From assembly GCA_050010555.1 (NCBI GenBank), contig JBEKKV010000063.1:1-7430 (forward strand): a stretch of DNA of 7,430 nucleotides, read 5' to 3'. Source of the stretch: JALHUB01 sp050010555 (GTDB lineage Bacteria; Chloroflexota; Dehalococcoidia; DSTF01; JALHUB01). The notes below the pieces were generated by a model. That model was not told where the DNA came from. It made no database searches and saw only the letters and a program-made list of their open reading frames with translations. This document shows, piece by piece, positions 1 through 4,984 of the stretch. The first letter of the stretch is position 1, and every line of letters begins with the position of its first letter. A program made the position numbers and the translations under genes.

Positions 1-62
1 TCTGAATCCCACCCCTAGCCCCCAAGATAGCAGGTCGACGACAGTTTCTCCAAGACTGCGAC

Positions 63-85
63 ATCCCCCGTTTGGGGGATTTCTT
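63..85 (+). terminator. Intrinsic terminator of a gene to the left of the window
   Basis: The arms ATCCCCC (63-69) and GGGGGAT (74-80) pair perfectly around the 4-base loop GTTT and are followed by TTCTT. This is a rho-independent terminator reading rightward. It probably ends a transcript that begins outside the window and insulates the riboswitch-sigma unit downstream. The reverse strand has no U-run after the hairpin, so the direction is fairly clear. Bases 1-62 show no supported gene. Confidence 0.65.
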
Positions 86-188
86 GGCTCCCCAGGATAT
101 GTTTCAGTAACGGCCCCGTTATTGCTTTGGTGGTCTAAATAGGCCATTGTCTCGCCAACGCGGGGCCCGCAGCTTAACCAGAGAAGAA

Positions 189-292
189 GGCACCGACAAA
201 GGCAAACTCCTCGAAAGAGGGGGGCGCAAAGCCGCAGACCTAAAGCTCGTTATGGCAGGAGCTATGGCCGCTGGGCTTCCGAAGGCCTTGCC
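189..292 (+). promoter_or_regulatory. Class I cyclic di-GMP riboswitch (GEMM-I) aptamer
   Basis: This RNA aptamer binds cyclic di-GMP. The hallmarks are in order: GGCAAAC (201-207), a hairpin CCTC-GAAA-GAGG (209-220) with the GAAA tetraloop, then GCGCAAAGCC (224-233). The second hairpin carries the 11-nt tetraloop receptor, split as CCTAA (239-243) and TATGG (263-267), with the stem AGCTC (244-248)/GAGCT (259-263) between. The conserved 3' segment GCTGGGCTTCC (270-280) follows. Segment order, spacing and receptor match the Vibrio Vc2 type aptamer. The first G of GGCAAAC corresponds to the ligand-contacting G20 of Vc2 by my alignment. The outer P1 boundaries are approximate. Because it lies 130 bases before a sigma factor gene and is followed by a terminator, it most likely acts by transcription termination. 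Whether ligand turns expression on or off cannot be read from sequence alone. No convincing promoter was found upstream. Confidence 0.92.
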
Positions 293-321
293 GAAATGGC
301 GTCGGAGAGGACGCCTTCGGC
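290..321 (+). promoter_or_regulatory. Hairpin between the riboswitch aptamer and the terminator
   Basis: GCCGAA (290-295) pairs with TTCGGC (316-321), and GGCGTC (298-303) pairs with GACGCC (310-315), giving a 12-bp stem with a 2-base bulge and a 6-base loop. Its 5' arm overlaps the likely 3' strand of aptamer helix P1, so the two may exclude each other. No U-run follows, so it is not itself a terminator. CGTCGG (300-305) could also pair with CCGACG (370-375) of the terminator, which would make it part of an antiterminator. This is expression-platform material; the mechanism is inferred. Confidence 0.6.
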
Positions 322-350
322 ACGCATCAATCCCCCCTTCCCAGGTCCTT

Positions 351-388
351 GCCGTCGTCGGTGACGCTGCCGACGACGGCGCTTTTTG
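351..388 (+). terminator. Intrinsic terminator of the c-di-GMP riboswitch expression platform
   Basis: GCCGTCGTCGG (351-361) and CCGACGACGGC (370-380) form a perfect 11-bp stem with an 8-base loop, followed by GC and five T (383-387). It lies between the aptamer and the sigma factor start codon, so read-through here decides whether the sigma gene is expressed. Downstream, CTCCG (392-396) could pair with the CGGAG of the ribosome binding site (415-419), a possible second layer of control that is weaker evidence. Confidence 0.88.
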
Positions 389-422
389 TGCCTCCGGCAG
401 CATCGATTGAGAAACGGAGAGC

Positions 423-1151
423 ATGATGATAGACGACCGGAACCAGATGATAGTTAACCACCTGCCGCTGGTGGCTTTCGTGGTCAACCGCATGCCTAGC
501 GAGGGCGCGGGTGCCGTGGGCATCGACCGCGAGGACGCCATGAGCTACGGCGTCGAAGGGCTCATCCACGCCGTCGACGCTTACGACCCCAATCGCGGCA
601 CGACTTTCGCCAGCTTCGCCATCCAGCGCATTCGCGGCTCCGTCCTTGACGCGGTCCGCAAGCAGGACCCACTGCCGCGCTCGCTTCGCAGGAACGCCAA
701 GGAGATCGAGCATGCGTCGCAGGAGCTAGCAGTTCAGCTCGGGCGCTGGCCAACGCGGAGGGAAATCGCGTTCAAGCTGGGAATCCCGTTGTCGCGACTC
801 CAGTACCTCTTGGGGCGCGCAAGCTCTCGTCTCGTCTCTCTCGAGTATTCACTGGAGGACCGCCCCAACTACGGAGCCGGTCACGCCCTGGACCCGGTGG
901 ACGAGGATATCCTTTCCGATCCGGCGCGTGCGGCCGAACAGAGGGCTGCGCTGTCGCAACTCTCGGAAGCCGTGAACTCGCTTTGCCGAAGGGACAAGGC
1001 GATTCTCCGCCTCCGCTATGAGGAATGCCGCCCGTTCCACGAGATCGGCGAGATGCTTGGGCTTTCAGAGTCCAGGGTCTGTCAGCTACACAAACGCATC
1101 ATCAGCTTGTTGCGCAGGGAGATGCGACCCCAACTGCAAGAGGCGGCCTGA
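423..1151 (+). CDS. RNA polymerase sigma factor of the FliA/WhiG (sigma-28) family
   Basis: The 242-residue product is the normal length for the family and directs RNA polymerase to sigma-28-type promoters. Region 2 spans about residues 10-90, with the core-binding and -10 recognition signature including EGLIHAVDAYDP (45-56), SFAIQRIRGSVLDAVR (64-79) and the family hallmark DPLPRSLRR (82-90). Region 3 (about 95-145) contains LGRWPTRREIAFKLGI. Region 4 (about 180-233) carries the -35-binding helix-turn-helix HEIGEMLGLSESRVCQLHKR. Sigma-70 region 1.1 is absent. The start is ATGATG: the Shine-Dalgarno GGAG (416-419) is 3 bases from the first ATG and 6 from the second, so position 426 may be the true start. 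The gene sits behind a c-di-GMP riboswitch and terminator. No flagellar gene or recognisable anti-sigma factor is visible, so FliA-like and WhiG-like roles cannot be separated. Confidence 0.93.
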   Translation: MMIDDRNQMIVNHLPLVAFVVNRMPSEGAGAVGIDREDAMSYGVEGLIHAVDAYDPNRGTTFASFAIQRIRGSVLDAVRKQDPLPRSLRRNAKEIEHASQELAVQLGRWPTRREIAFKLGIPLSRLQYLLGRASSRLVSLEYSLEDRPNYGAGHALDPVDEDILSDPARAAEQRAALSQLSEAVNSLCRRDKAILRLRYEECRPFHEIGEMLGLSESRVCQLHKRIISLLRREMRPQLQEAA

Positions 1152-1174
1152 CCTTGCGAAAGGCAGGGTTTTCT
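1147..1174 (+). terminator. Terminator overlapping the sigma factor stop codon
   Basis: CCTG (1147-1150) plus CCTT (1152-1155) pair with AAGG plus CAGG (1160-1167) around a GCGA loop, with one bulged A, followed by G and TTTTCT. The TGA stop lies inside the stem. This would end the sigma transcript, so the HD-GYP gene needs its own promoter. The stem is short (8 bp), hence moderate confidence. Confidence 0.55.
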
Positions 1175-1198
1175 AGACACTTCCCGTTCGACGCAGAC

Positions 1199-1227
1199 TC
1201 ATCACTGCCGCCGGGGTTGCCGATAAT
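1199..1227 (+). promoter_or_regulatory. Candidate sigma-28/WhiG-type promoter for the HD-GYP gene
   Basis: GCCGATAA (1219-1226) is an 8/8 match to the FliA/WhiG -10 consensus. The -35 is poor: TCAT (1199-1202) at spacing 16 matches TAAA at only two positions. GATAAT (1222-1227) with TCATCA at 17 bases could also serve a housekeeping sigma. The site lies in the only gap between the sigma gene's terminator and the HD-GYP gene. It predicts an RNA starting near 1233 and a leader of about 155 nt. Confidence 0.5.
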
Positions 1228-1231
1228 ACTG

Positions 1232-1388
1232 CGAAGAAGGATGTTCAACGTCCGTCCTGCCTTCGAATCGCTTTCTTTCGGACTCTCGTGTCCAGGAGAG
1301 CGGAGAGTCCGGTTGCTAGGATCTGTCTGTTCTGCACGAGATGTAGTGCGCGTGCCATCCCACCCGCTCGCGAAGTGAGTTTTATGTC
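1232..1388 (+). other. Structured 5' leader of the HD-GYP gene
   Basis: This stretch contains no supported ORF but has base-pairing potential. CGGACTCTC (1279-1287) and GAGAGTCCG (1303-1311) form a perfect 9-bp stem with a 15-base loop. The loop's own GGAGAG competes for the CTCTC of the 5' arm, giving two exclusive folds. CGAAG near 1232 can pair with CTTCG near 1260. I do not recognise a known riboswitch class. The ribosome binding site before the ATG at 1389 is weak. Confidence 0.35.
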
Positions 1389-2873
1389 ATGCAGAATGGT
1401 GTAGAGGGAGAAGACGAGTCGAATGGCAGCAAGACGGGGCGTCCGCCCCTCGTCCTGATCCATTCGACAGCCAGCACCGCGCCGCAAGCTGAGCCCGATC
1501 GCCAGCACGTTTTGGCGCCTGCGGCCCTGCCTGTTCAAGCGCGCATCTTCTCGATCTTGGTCTTCCTCCTGGGCCTTGCGCTTATGGCGTTTTATGCGCC
1601 GCGCCTTCCGCATTCCGGACTCGTCGGCCTCGTTCTGCTGGCACTCGTGGCGGCTGCCTCCGAGCGTTTGAGCGTCGTTGTCTACGGCGAAACGAAAGTG
1701 TCGATAAGTTTCGCCTTCCTTTTCGCCATAGCCGCACTTTATGGGCCTGCAGGCATTGTTCTAGCTTCTCCGTTCTGCATCATCAGCCTTCACCTTCCGC
1801 GCCGCGTCATCGGGCACAAGTTCTTGTTTAACATCGGCAACTCCTTGCTCGCCGATGTTGCGACGGCTCTCATTCTTTGGTCCTTCCTGGCCCACGTCTC
1901 GCCATTAACGCTGTCGGCGAAGGTGTTTGGCGTGGCACTTGTTGCTGCGGCCGCAAACTACGGTATTAGGGCCCTGCTGATCTCGACTGTCGGCGGGCTG
2001 GCGTTGGGAGAACACCCTTGGACCTTCTGGAGACAGAACTTCCAGTGGCTGCTTCCCCATTACATTCTTTTCGGTTTCCTCGGTTTAGCGCTTGCCATAG
2101 CCTATCAGCAAATCGGCGTTACTGGGCTTCTCGCCTTCCTGACGCCGCCGTTGATGATGCGGTTCGCGATGAAGCAGTACGTCGACAGGACCACCCGCAG
2201 CGTAGCGATGCTCCGACACAAGAATGAGCAGCTTCAAAAGGCCAACCGCGAAATCCTCTCGATGAGCGCCCGGCTCAAGGAAACGTACGACGCGACGCTG
2301 GAGGCTCTCGCCGCTGCTTTGGATGCCCGAGACAGCGAAACCGGCGGGCACTCGAGCCGCGTCACCGTCTACACCATGGACATGGCGCGGGAACTTGGAA
2401 TAGAGGAGAGGAGCGATAACTGGCTAGACATCGAACGGGCATCGCTACTCCACGACGTTGGCAAGATCGGCGTCTCCGATGCCATCCTGAACAAGCCCGG
2501 CCCGCTGACATCGGAGGAGTGGCAGCAGATGAGAAAGCATCCGGCCATAGGCTATGAGATGTTGAAGGACGTGAAGTTCCTGTCATCTGCTGCTGAGATA
2601 GTCTACGCACACCACGAGCGCTTCGACGGAAAAGGTTATCCCGTTGGCCTCAAGGGCGAAGACGTGCCGCTGGGAGCGCGCATATTCGCCGTCGCTGACG
2701 CGTTCGATGCAATGACATCGAACAGGCCCTACCGCCGCGCTCTTTCTGTAGACAAAGCGAAGGAAGAGATCGTGGGCAATTCGGGCAGTCAGTTCGACCC
2801 GAGAATCGTAGAAGCGTTCCTGCGCTGCGTAGAGGATTGGGCGGCTAACTTGAAGCAAAGACAGGCCGCCTAA
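1389..2873 (+). CDS. Membrane-anchored HD-GYP domain cyclic di-GMP phosphodiesterase
   Basis: The 494-residue protein has a hydrophilic N-terminus (1-48), a multi-pass membrane domain of about six or seven helices (about 51-262, e.g. 51-70, 77-95, 104-134, 151-170, 176-200, 222-260), a short coiled-coil-like linker (about 270-305) and a C-terminal HD-GYP domain. The metal and catalytic motifs look intact: ETGGHSSRV (H321), LLHDVGKIG (H355, D356, K359), HPAIGYEML (384-392), HHERFDGKGYP (408-418) and the conserved FAVADAFDAMTSNRPYR (433-449). Such domains hydrolyse c-di-GMP to pGpG or GMP; activity here is inferred from motif conservation. The membrane part probably senses a signal but I do not recognise its family. 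The ATG at 1389 has only a weak Shine-Dalgarno (AAGTGAG); an out-of-frame ATG at 1384 opens a 6-codon reading frame that overlaps the start. Two stop codons (TAATAG) end the gene. Confidence 0.92.
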   Translation: MQNGVEGEDESNGSKTGRPPLVLIHSTASTAPQAEPDRQHVLAPAALPVQARIFSILVFLLGLALMAFYAPRLPHSGLVGLVLLALVAAASERLSVVVYGETKVSISFAFLFAIAALYGPAGIVLASPFCIISLHLPRRVIGHKFLFNIGNSLLADVATALILWSFLAHVSPLTLSAKVFGVALVAAAANYGIRALLISTVGGLALGEHPWTFWRQNFQWLLPHYILFGFLGLALAIAYQQIGVTGLLAFLTPPLMMRFAMKQYVDRTTRSVAMLRHKNEQLQKANREILSMSARLKETYDATLEALAAALDARDSETGGHSSRVTVYTMDMARELGIEERSDNWLDIERASLLHDVGKIGVSDAILNKPGPLTSEEWQQMRKHPAIGYEMLKDVKFLSSAAEIVYAHHERFDGKGYPVGLKGEDVPLGARIFAVADAFDAMTSNRPYRRALSVDKAKEEIVGNSGSQFDPRIVEAFLRCVEDWAANLKQRQAA

Positions 2874-2906
2874 TAGCCGACCGGACTTCTCGTTCTGTCC
2901 GATGCC

Positions 2907-3208
2907 TTGTTGAGGCGAGGAAGAGAGGAGAGTCGCAAGCCTCGGGACGATAACGAGTCTGGCTGGACTTGTGCAGAATCGTCCGGAGGCCGAGACGGTC
3001 GGTGCTTATTGAGTCGTTTCCCTACGTTCGTGCCGAATTCCCCTGTTAGGAGGGTGAGAGTTCGGCTTCGTTCTGAAGACTCTTAGGGCGTCCCTCCTAC
3101 CACCAATGCATTTTCTTCATGGTGGCCTCCTGGCAGTGCTGGGCACTCGCGGGTGCCCCGTGTGTGGTTCCTTCCTCTCCACTCGCCTCAACAACATACC
3201 GACTCGTC
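2907..3208 (-). ncRNA. Candidate structured noncoding RNA, read leftward
   Basis: No ORF longer than about 40 codons fits here, yet the stretch is highly foldable. The perfect inverted repeat TTGTTGAGGCGAG (2907-2919) and its complement (3182-3194), extended after a 2-3 base gap by GAGAGGA/TCCTCTC, would form a closing stem of about 20 bp. Inside, in RNA order, are GGGCAC/GTGCCC (3157-3140), CCACCA/TGGTGG (3125-3100), TAGGAGGG/CCCTCCTA (3099-3047) and GGACGAT/ATCGTCC (about 2983-2945). A good promoter lies just outside the right end. No U-run terminator was found past 2907. I recognise no tmRNA, 6S, RNase P, SRP or known riboswitch signature. The alternative is a MITE-like element with terminal inverted repeats, but no target duplication is visible. 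Confidence 0.42.
3097..3120 (-). CDS. Possible 7-codon leader peptide MKKMHWW
   Basis: Reading leftward, AGGAGG (3131-3126) lies 5 bases before ATG (3120), then AAG AAA ATG CAT TGG TGG TAG. The ribosome binding site is excellent and the two adjacent Trp codons recall attenuation leaders. However, the TGGTGG also pairs with the CCACCA just before the ATG, so the Trp codons may simply be one arm of a hairpin. No tryptophan gene follows in this orientation; the downstream region is antisense to the end of the HD-GYP gene. Confidence 0.25.
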   Translation of the reverse strand: MKKMHWW

Positions 3209-3215
3209 GGTATGT
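3194..3215. promoter_or_regulatory. 22-bp palindrome resembling a TetR-family operator
   Basis: The arms ACATACCGAC (3194-3203) and GTCGGTATGT (3206-3215) are perfect complements around a 2-base centre. Length, AT-rich ends and the CCGAC/GTCGG core resemble operators of TetR-family repressors. It begins directly after the -10 box of a leftward promoter and covers the predicted start site, the classic place for repression. No TetR gene is in the window, so the regulator is unknown. Confidence 0.6.
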
Positions 3216-3243
3216 ATTATGACACGTCGTTAGCACTTGTCAA
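3216..3243 (-). promoter_or_regulatory. Strong housekeeping-type promoter reading leftward
   Basis: On the minus strand TTGACA (3243-3238, 6/6) is followed after 16 bases by CATAAT (3221-3216, 5/6), which is preceded by TGT, an extended -10. The predicted start is near 3209, inside the 22-bp palindrome. It is one of the best promoters in the window but leads into no sizeable ORF, which supports a regulated small RNA. The stretch from 3244 to 3405, between this promoter and the end of the GGDEF gene, shows nothing I can name. Confidence 0.65.
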
Positions 3244-3405
3244 GGTTCAAATCTAGCCAATCCCAAGCACAAAGGGTGAAACTTCGCCGAGATCGTTAGG
3301 GGCGGGGACTCAGGCTGACTTAAGCAAACAGATCTACGAACACGAGGCTGGGCGCGAACGGCTCTCTAGAGTTAGGGTCAAAGGGGACCGACTGACAGGA
3401 GCGGA

Positions 3406-4290
3406 TTATCCCGAGGCGGTGGTCCAGCGTTCGCGACGGCGGTCTCTGTCTTGCTTGGCAGTCTCCAGGTTGTAGCGGGCCTGGGCAAGCAAATCAAGCG
3501 GATTGTTCTCGACATCCGGGGCCGAGGCGATTCCGGAGCAGACGCCCACCCAGAGCGTGATTGTCTGCCCCTCCACGTTCACGCTGACCGGCTTCCGCGT
3601 CACATAGCGCTCTAGGCGGCGCAGGAACTTCGACGCGTCCTCCTGGCTGCATTCGAGAAGGATCAGCGCAAACTCGTCGTCACCCAGCCGGGCAGCAATG
3701 TCAGACGAGCGTTTGGTAAGCTCCAGTAGGTCCGCTATGTGTTTGAGGACGGCGTCTCCCGCCGCCTCGCCGTAAGCTTCGTTGACTGAAGACAGGTTGT
3801 TCACGTCGAAAACGGCGAGAGAAAGCGTGGAGGCAGTGCGCTGCATGCGCTTGAACTCGTCGCGCAGGCGCAGCCGGAAGTACTCCTCGCCAGGCAGGCC
3901 GGTTACGCTGTCCCGCATCGACGGCGAGATCGTCCTCTCCAAGCCTTCCGCCGCCTTCTTCGCCCGGTAGATGGCAAAGAGGCTTGTAATGACGACCGCT
4001 ACCATCAGAAGCTCTACGGCCGCTGCTAAATGGGGAGCCTCACGTCTCTCATCGAGGAGCGAAAGTGAGGCGCCGGCGAGCACAGATATGAGCGCGGCGA
4101 TGAGATACCGCCGCAGCTCCTGCCACACTTGCGCCTTACCCGCCGGCGGGCCCTTCGAAGAGAGCTTCTGCAGCGTGAGCGCACGCGTGTCGCGCCAGTC
4201 CTCGGTAGCGTCGGCGCGAAGCTCATCCTGAAGAGGCCTAGCCGTCGATTGGGGCTCTTCTGGTTGGGAGACGTGTCTGTCTTCGAGCAA
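3406..4290 (-). CDS. Membrane-anchored GGDEF domain protein, variant GDDEF active site
   Basis: The 294-residue protein has a polar N-terminus (1-58), two membrane helices (about 61-79 and 88-108) and a C-terminal GGDEF domain opening with DSVTGLP (127-133). GGDEF domains make c-di-GMP from two GTP. The signature reads RLGDDEF (201-207), so the second Gly is Asp. The DxDxFKxxND segment reads DVNNLSSVNE (162-171): the first metal Asp (D162), the guanine-binding Asn (N170) and Asp (D179) remain, but the phosphate-contacting Lys is Ser. The RxxD inhibitory site is intact (RSSD, 194-197), spaced as in PleD. It may be a weak diguanylate cyclase or a c-di-GMP-binding receptor. The start is TTG at 4290, supported by GGAGG (4301-4297) 6 bases upstream and a sigma-28-like promoter just before it. 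Confidence 0.88.
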   Translation of the reverse strand: MLEDRHVSQPEEPQSTARPLQDELRADATEDWRDTRALTLQKLSSKGPPAGKAQVWQELRRYLIAALISVLAGASLSLLDERREAPHLAAAVELLMVAVVITSLFAIYRAKKAAEGLERTISPSMRDSVTGLPGEEYFRLRLRDEFKRMQRTASTLSLAVFDVNNLSSVNEAYGEAAGDAVLKHIADLLELTKRSSDIAARLGDDEFALILLECSQEDASKFLRRLERYVTRKPVSVNVEGQTITLWVGVCSGIASAPDVENNPLDLLAQARYNLETAKQDRDRRRERWTTASG

Positions 4291-4317
4291 GCCTATCCTC
4301 CAACACCGTCAGTTAGA

Positions 4318-4344
4318 TTATCGACAAGCCGGACGAGGGGTTTA
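4318..4344 (-). promoter_or_regulatory. Sigma-28/WhiG-type promoter of the GGDEF gene
   Basis: On the minus strand TAAA (4344-4341) is followed by exactly 15 bases and GTCGATAA (4325-4318). That is 4/4 for the -35, the canonical spacing and 7/8 for the -10 of FliA/WhiG promoters. The predicted start near 4311 gives a leader of about 20 nt containing the GGAGG and TTG start. A housekeeping reading (GATAAT with CTAAAC at 17 bases) has a poor -35, so sigma-28 fits better. The obvious partner is the sigma factor encoded at 423-1151. Confidence 0.62.
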
Positions 4345-4392
4345 GCTCAGATGCACGGCAAGGTGCGCCAATCCTTGCGCCAAGGGGCGGCG

Positions 4393-4420
4393 TTGACACC
4401 GACAAGGACGGTAGTATGAT
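4393..4420 (+). promoter_or_regulatory. Housekeeping-type promoter of the Cys-rich gene
   Basis: TTGACA (4393-4398, 6/6) is followed after 16 bases by TATGAT (4415-4420, 5/6). The predicted start (about 4427) falls inside the Shine-Dalgarno AGGAGG (4425-4430), so the leader would be extremely short. Overlapping TAGTAT (4412-4417) would give a slightly longer leader but a 13-base spacer. It lies back-to-back with the GGDEF promoter. Confidence 0.55.
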
Positions 4421-4438
4421 GAACAGGAGGGGCGATAG

Positions 4439-4984
4439 ATGCAGATCGACTGGAGCAAGACGATAGACGACATATTGTCGCACAAGATATCGTGCCTCCG
4501 CTGCGGCCGCATGGAGACATCGGTTTGCGTTGGCTATTCGCGATCGGCGGCGGTGTCAGATTACGCGCCACGCTGCCTCGATTGCAGCCGACGGGAGGGA
4601 TGCGACGCGCGGAAGCTGGTCGTGCTGTGTGAGCCGTGCGCGGAAGAGTTGCACATCCGGGCGAAGCAGGCGGACGAATCGGGCATGATGGCCCTGCTCA
4701 TCGACGATTGCCGAAAGGATCTCGAGGACTGCCTCGACTACCTCACAGACTACTGGCAGGAAGAGATGAACATCGATCCCGACGACGAGGAGCACAGGCT
4801 AGAGGGTGTAGCGCCGGACGTTTTCGCCGAGGAGAGCGCTTGGCGGGCCCGCCTGGAGGAGGAATACCTCTCGTACCACCGCTGGTTCCGCGAACGCGCC
4901 CTACGCGTGCCCGAGCCGGGTTGGCGCTCCGACTACGTCGAAGAGATCGTGGCTCTAGGTTACACGACGCTGCTGGGCGACTAG
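4439..4984 (+). CDS. Unknown Cys-rich protein with zinc-ribbon-like N-terminus
   Basis: I do not recognise the family of this 181-residue protein. The N-terminal part has three CxxC pairs, C19-x2-C22, C46-x2-C49 and C64-x2-C67, plus C30 and C55, which suggests one or two structural zinc sites. The rest (about 75-181) is acidic, helical-looking and soluble, rich in Asp, Glu, Trp and Tyr, with further Cys at 91 and 98. No signal peptide or membrane helix is seen. The start is supported by AGGAGG (4425-4430) 8 bases ahead of ATG. It is transcribed away from the GGDEF gene and runs head-on into hflX, their stops sharing CTAG (4981-4984). A DNA- or protein-binding role is possible but unproven. 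Confidence 0.75.
   Translation: MQIDWSKTIDDILSHKISCLRCGRMETSVCVGYSRSAAVSDYAPRCLDCSRREGCDARKLVVLCEPCAEELHIRAKQADESGMMALLIDDCRKDLEDCLDYLTDYWQEEMNIDPDDEEHRLEGVAPDVFAEESAWRARLEEEYLSYHRWFRERALRVPEPGWRSDYVEEIVALGYTTLLGD

Noticed and set aside
136..161. TAAA-N14-GCCAACGC before the riboswitch as a third sigma-28 promoter (autoregulation)
   Set aside because: Only 4 of 8 positions match the -10 and the spacer is one base short; attractive but too weak to annotate.
2882..2901. CGGAC/GTCCG hairpin as terminator of the HD-GYP gene
   Set aside because: Only 5 bp with a 10-base loop and no T-run after it.
2946..2953. GACGATAA as another sigma-28 -10 element
   Set aside because: 7/8 match but no TAAA at 14-16 bases upstream, and the bases are one arm of a hairpin in the candidate RNA.
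3106..3222. Rightward 38-codon ORF containing CPVCG
   Set aside because: No ribosome binding site, overlaps the hairpins and the TetR-like palindrome, and ends in the promoter; likely chance.
3238..3267. GGTTCAAATC as the T-arm of a tRNA
   Set aside because: The flanking bases do not form a T-stem and no acceptor, D or anticodon arms were found.
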